This document shows positions 63,962 to 64,000 of a stretch of DNA of 64,000 nt, one piece after another. The position numbers and the translations under genes were made by a program. Below the pieces are notes generated by a model, which was given only the letters and a program-made list of their open reading frames with translations, was not told where the DNA came from and made no database searches. How positions within the stretch are numbered: the first letter of the stretch is position 1; the number at the start of each line of letters is the position of its first letter. Source of the DNA: Pseudoalteromonas piscicida (GTDB lineage: Bacteria; Pseudomonadota; Gammaproteobacteria; Enterobacterales; Alteromonadaceae); assembly GCF_002208135.1 (NCBI RefSeq), contig NZ_CP021647.1, positions 313,501-377,500 of the forward strand, read 5' to 3'.

Positions 63962-64000
63962 ATGTTAAGAATCTTCCTTTTCACCTTAACTATTTTTAGT
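63962..64000 (+). CDS. Start of a gene cut by the window edge (possible exported protein)
   Basis: The ATG opens MLRIFLFTLTIFS with a basic residue then hydrophobic stretch, which looks like a signal peptide or first TM helix. Only 13 codons are in the window and the ribosome binding site (GGGA, about 8 nt upstream) is modest. The call is weak. Confidence 0.35.
   Translation, partial: MLRIFLFTLTIFS

Noticed and set aside
63943..63998. 18-codon frame opening at the earlier ATG near the right edge
   Set aside because: It stops inside the window after 18 codons and has no leader-like features; the ATG at 63962 opens a better signal-peptide-like frame.

Overview
The window looks like chromosomal DNA of a marine gammaproteobacterium of the Alteromonadales, most likely Pseudoalteromonas. 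The grounds are the family content (TonB-dependent receptor, AbgT transporter, CioAB-type cytochrome bd, AstA/AstC pair, MinCDE next to YcgL and an MltB-like transglycosylase), moderate-to-low GC, and several copies of short elements ending in ATACCAAT. The genus call is inference from gene content; no rRNA or tRNA gene was seen. The left edge cuts a TonB-dependent receptor and the right edge cuts a gene that has barely started.

Layout. 1-5.3 kb: receptor plus a large zinc-peptidase-like lipoprotein, a MITE-like repeat, and zinc-independent ribosomal proteins L36/L31 behind a probable Zur box. 5.4-12.8 kb: a DUF6058-like protein, a plant-type dihydrodipicolinate synthase, an RhlE-type helicase, two exported TPR enzymes and an NTF2-like protein. 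12.9-16.2 kb is an accessory island: an unrecognised 226-aa protein, a RAYT-type transposase bracketed by ATGGGTGTC inverted motifs, the last ~70 codons of a P2-like phage gene D, and a Phd/YefM-RelE/ParE toxin-antitoxin pair behind a perfect 14-bp inverted repeat. 16.4-27.7 kb: zapE, a Crp-family regulator, nitroreductase, DMT-type membrane protein, GST, AbgT transporter, a photolyase operon with two small proteins, isochorismatase-like hydrolase, RNase Z, and a PPK2/DUF2252 pair. 28-33 kb: a 967-aa LysM-like protein followed by two near-identical inner-membrane-type SUMF1-fold lipoproteins. I read this as a candidate effector/immunity locus and the best lead here for an undescribed system. 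33-40 kb: a second isochorismatase-like enzyme, astC-astA-DUF1338 with a divergent Lrp regulator, and a GGDEF-EAL gene. 40.7-52.6 kb: a complete glycogen operon (CBM48 protein, malQ, glgB, glgX, glgP, glgC, glgA). 52.8-64 kb: EAL/HDOD protein, DUF418 protein, periplasmic binding protein, rluF, minCDE, ycgL, mltB-like gene, cydAB with a GbsR/MarR regulator and an FNR-like box.

Four genes (abgT, GGDEF-EAL, glgB, glgA) are each interrupted by what reads as one missing base in or beside a homopolymer of four or five bases; restoring one base joins both halves into a normal family sequence. All four events have the same sign and context, so read or assembly error is the simplest explanation. Phase variation, real mutation or slippage (abgT) cannot be excluded from sequence alone.
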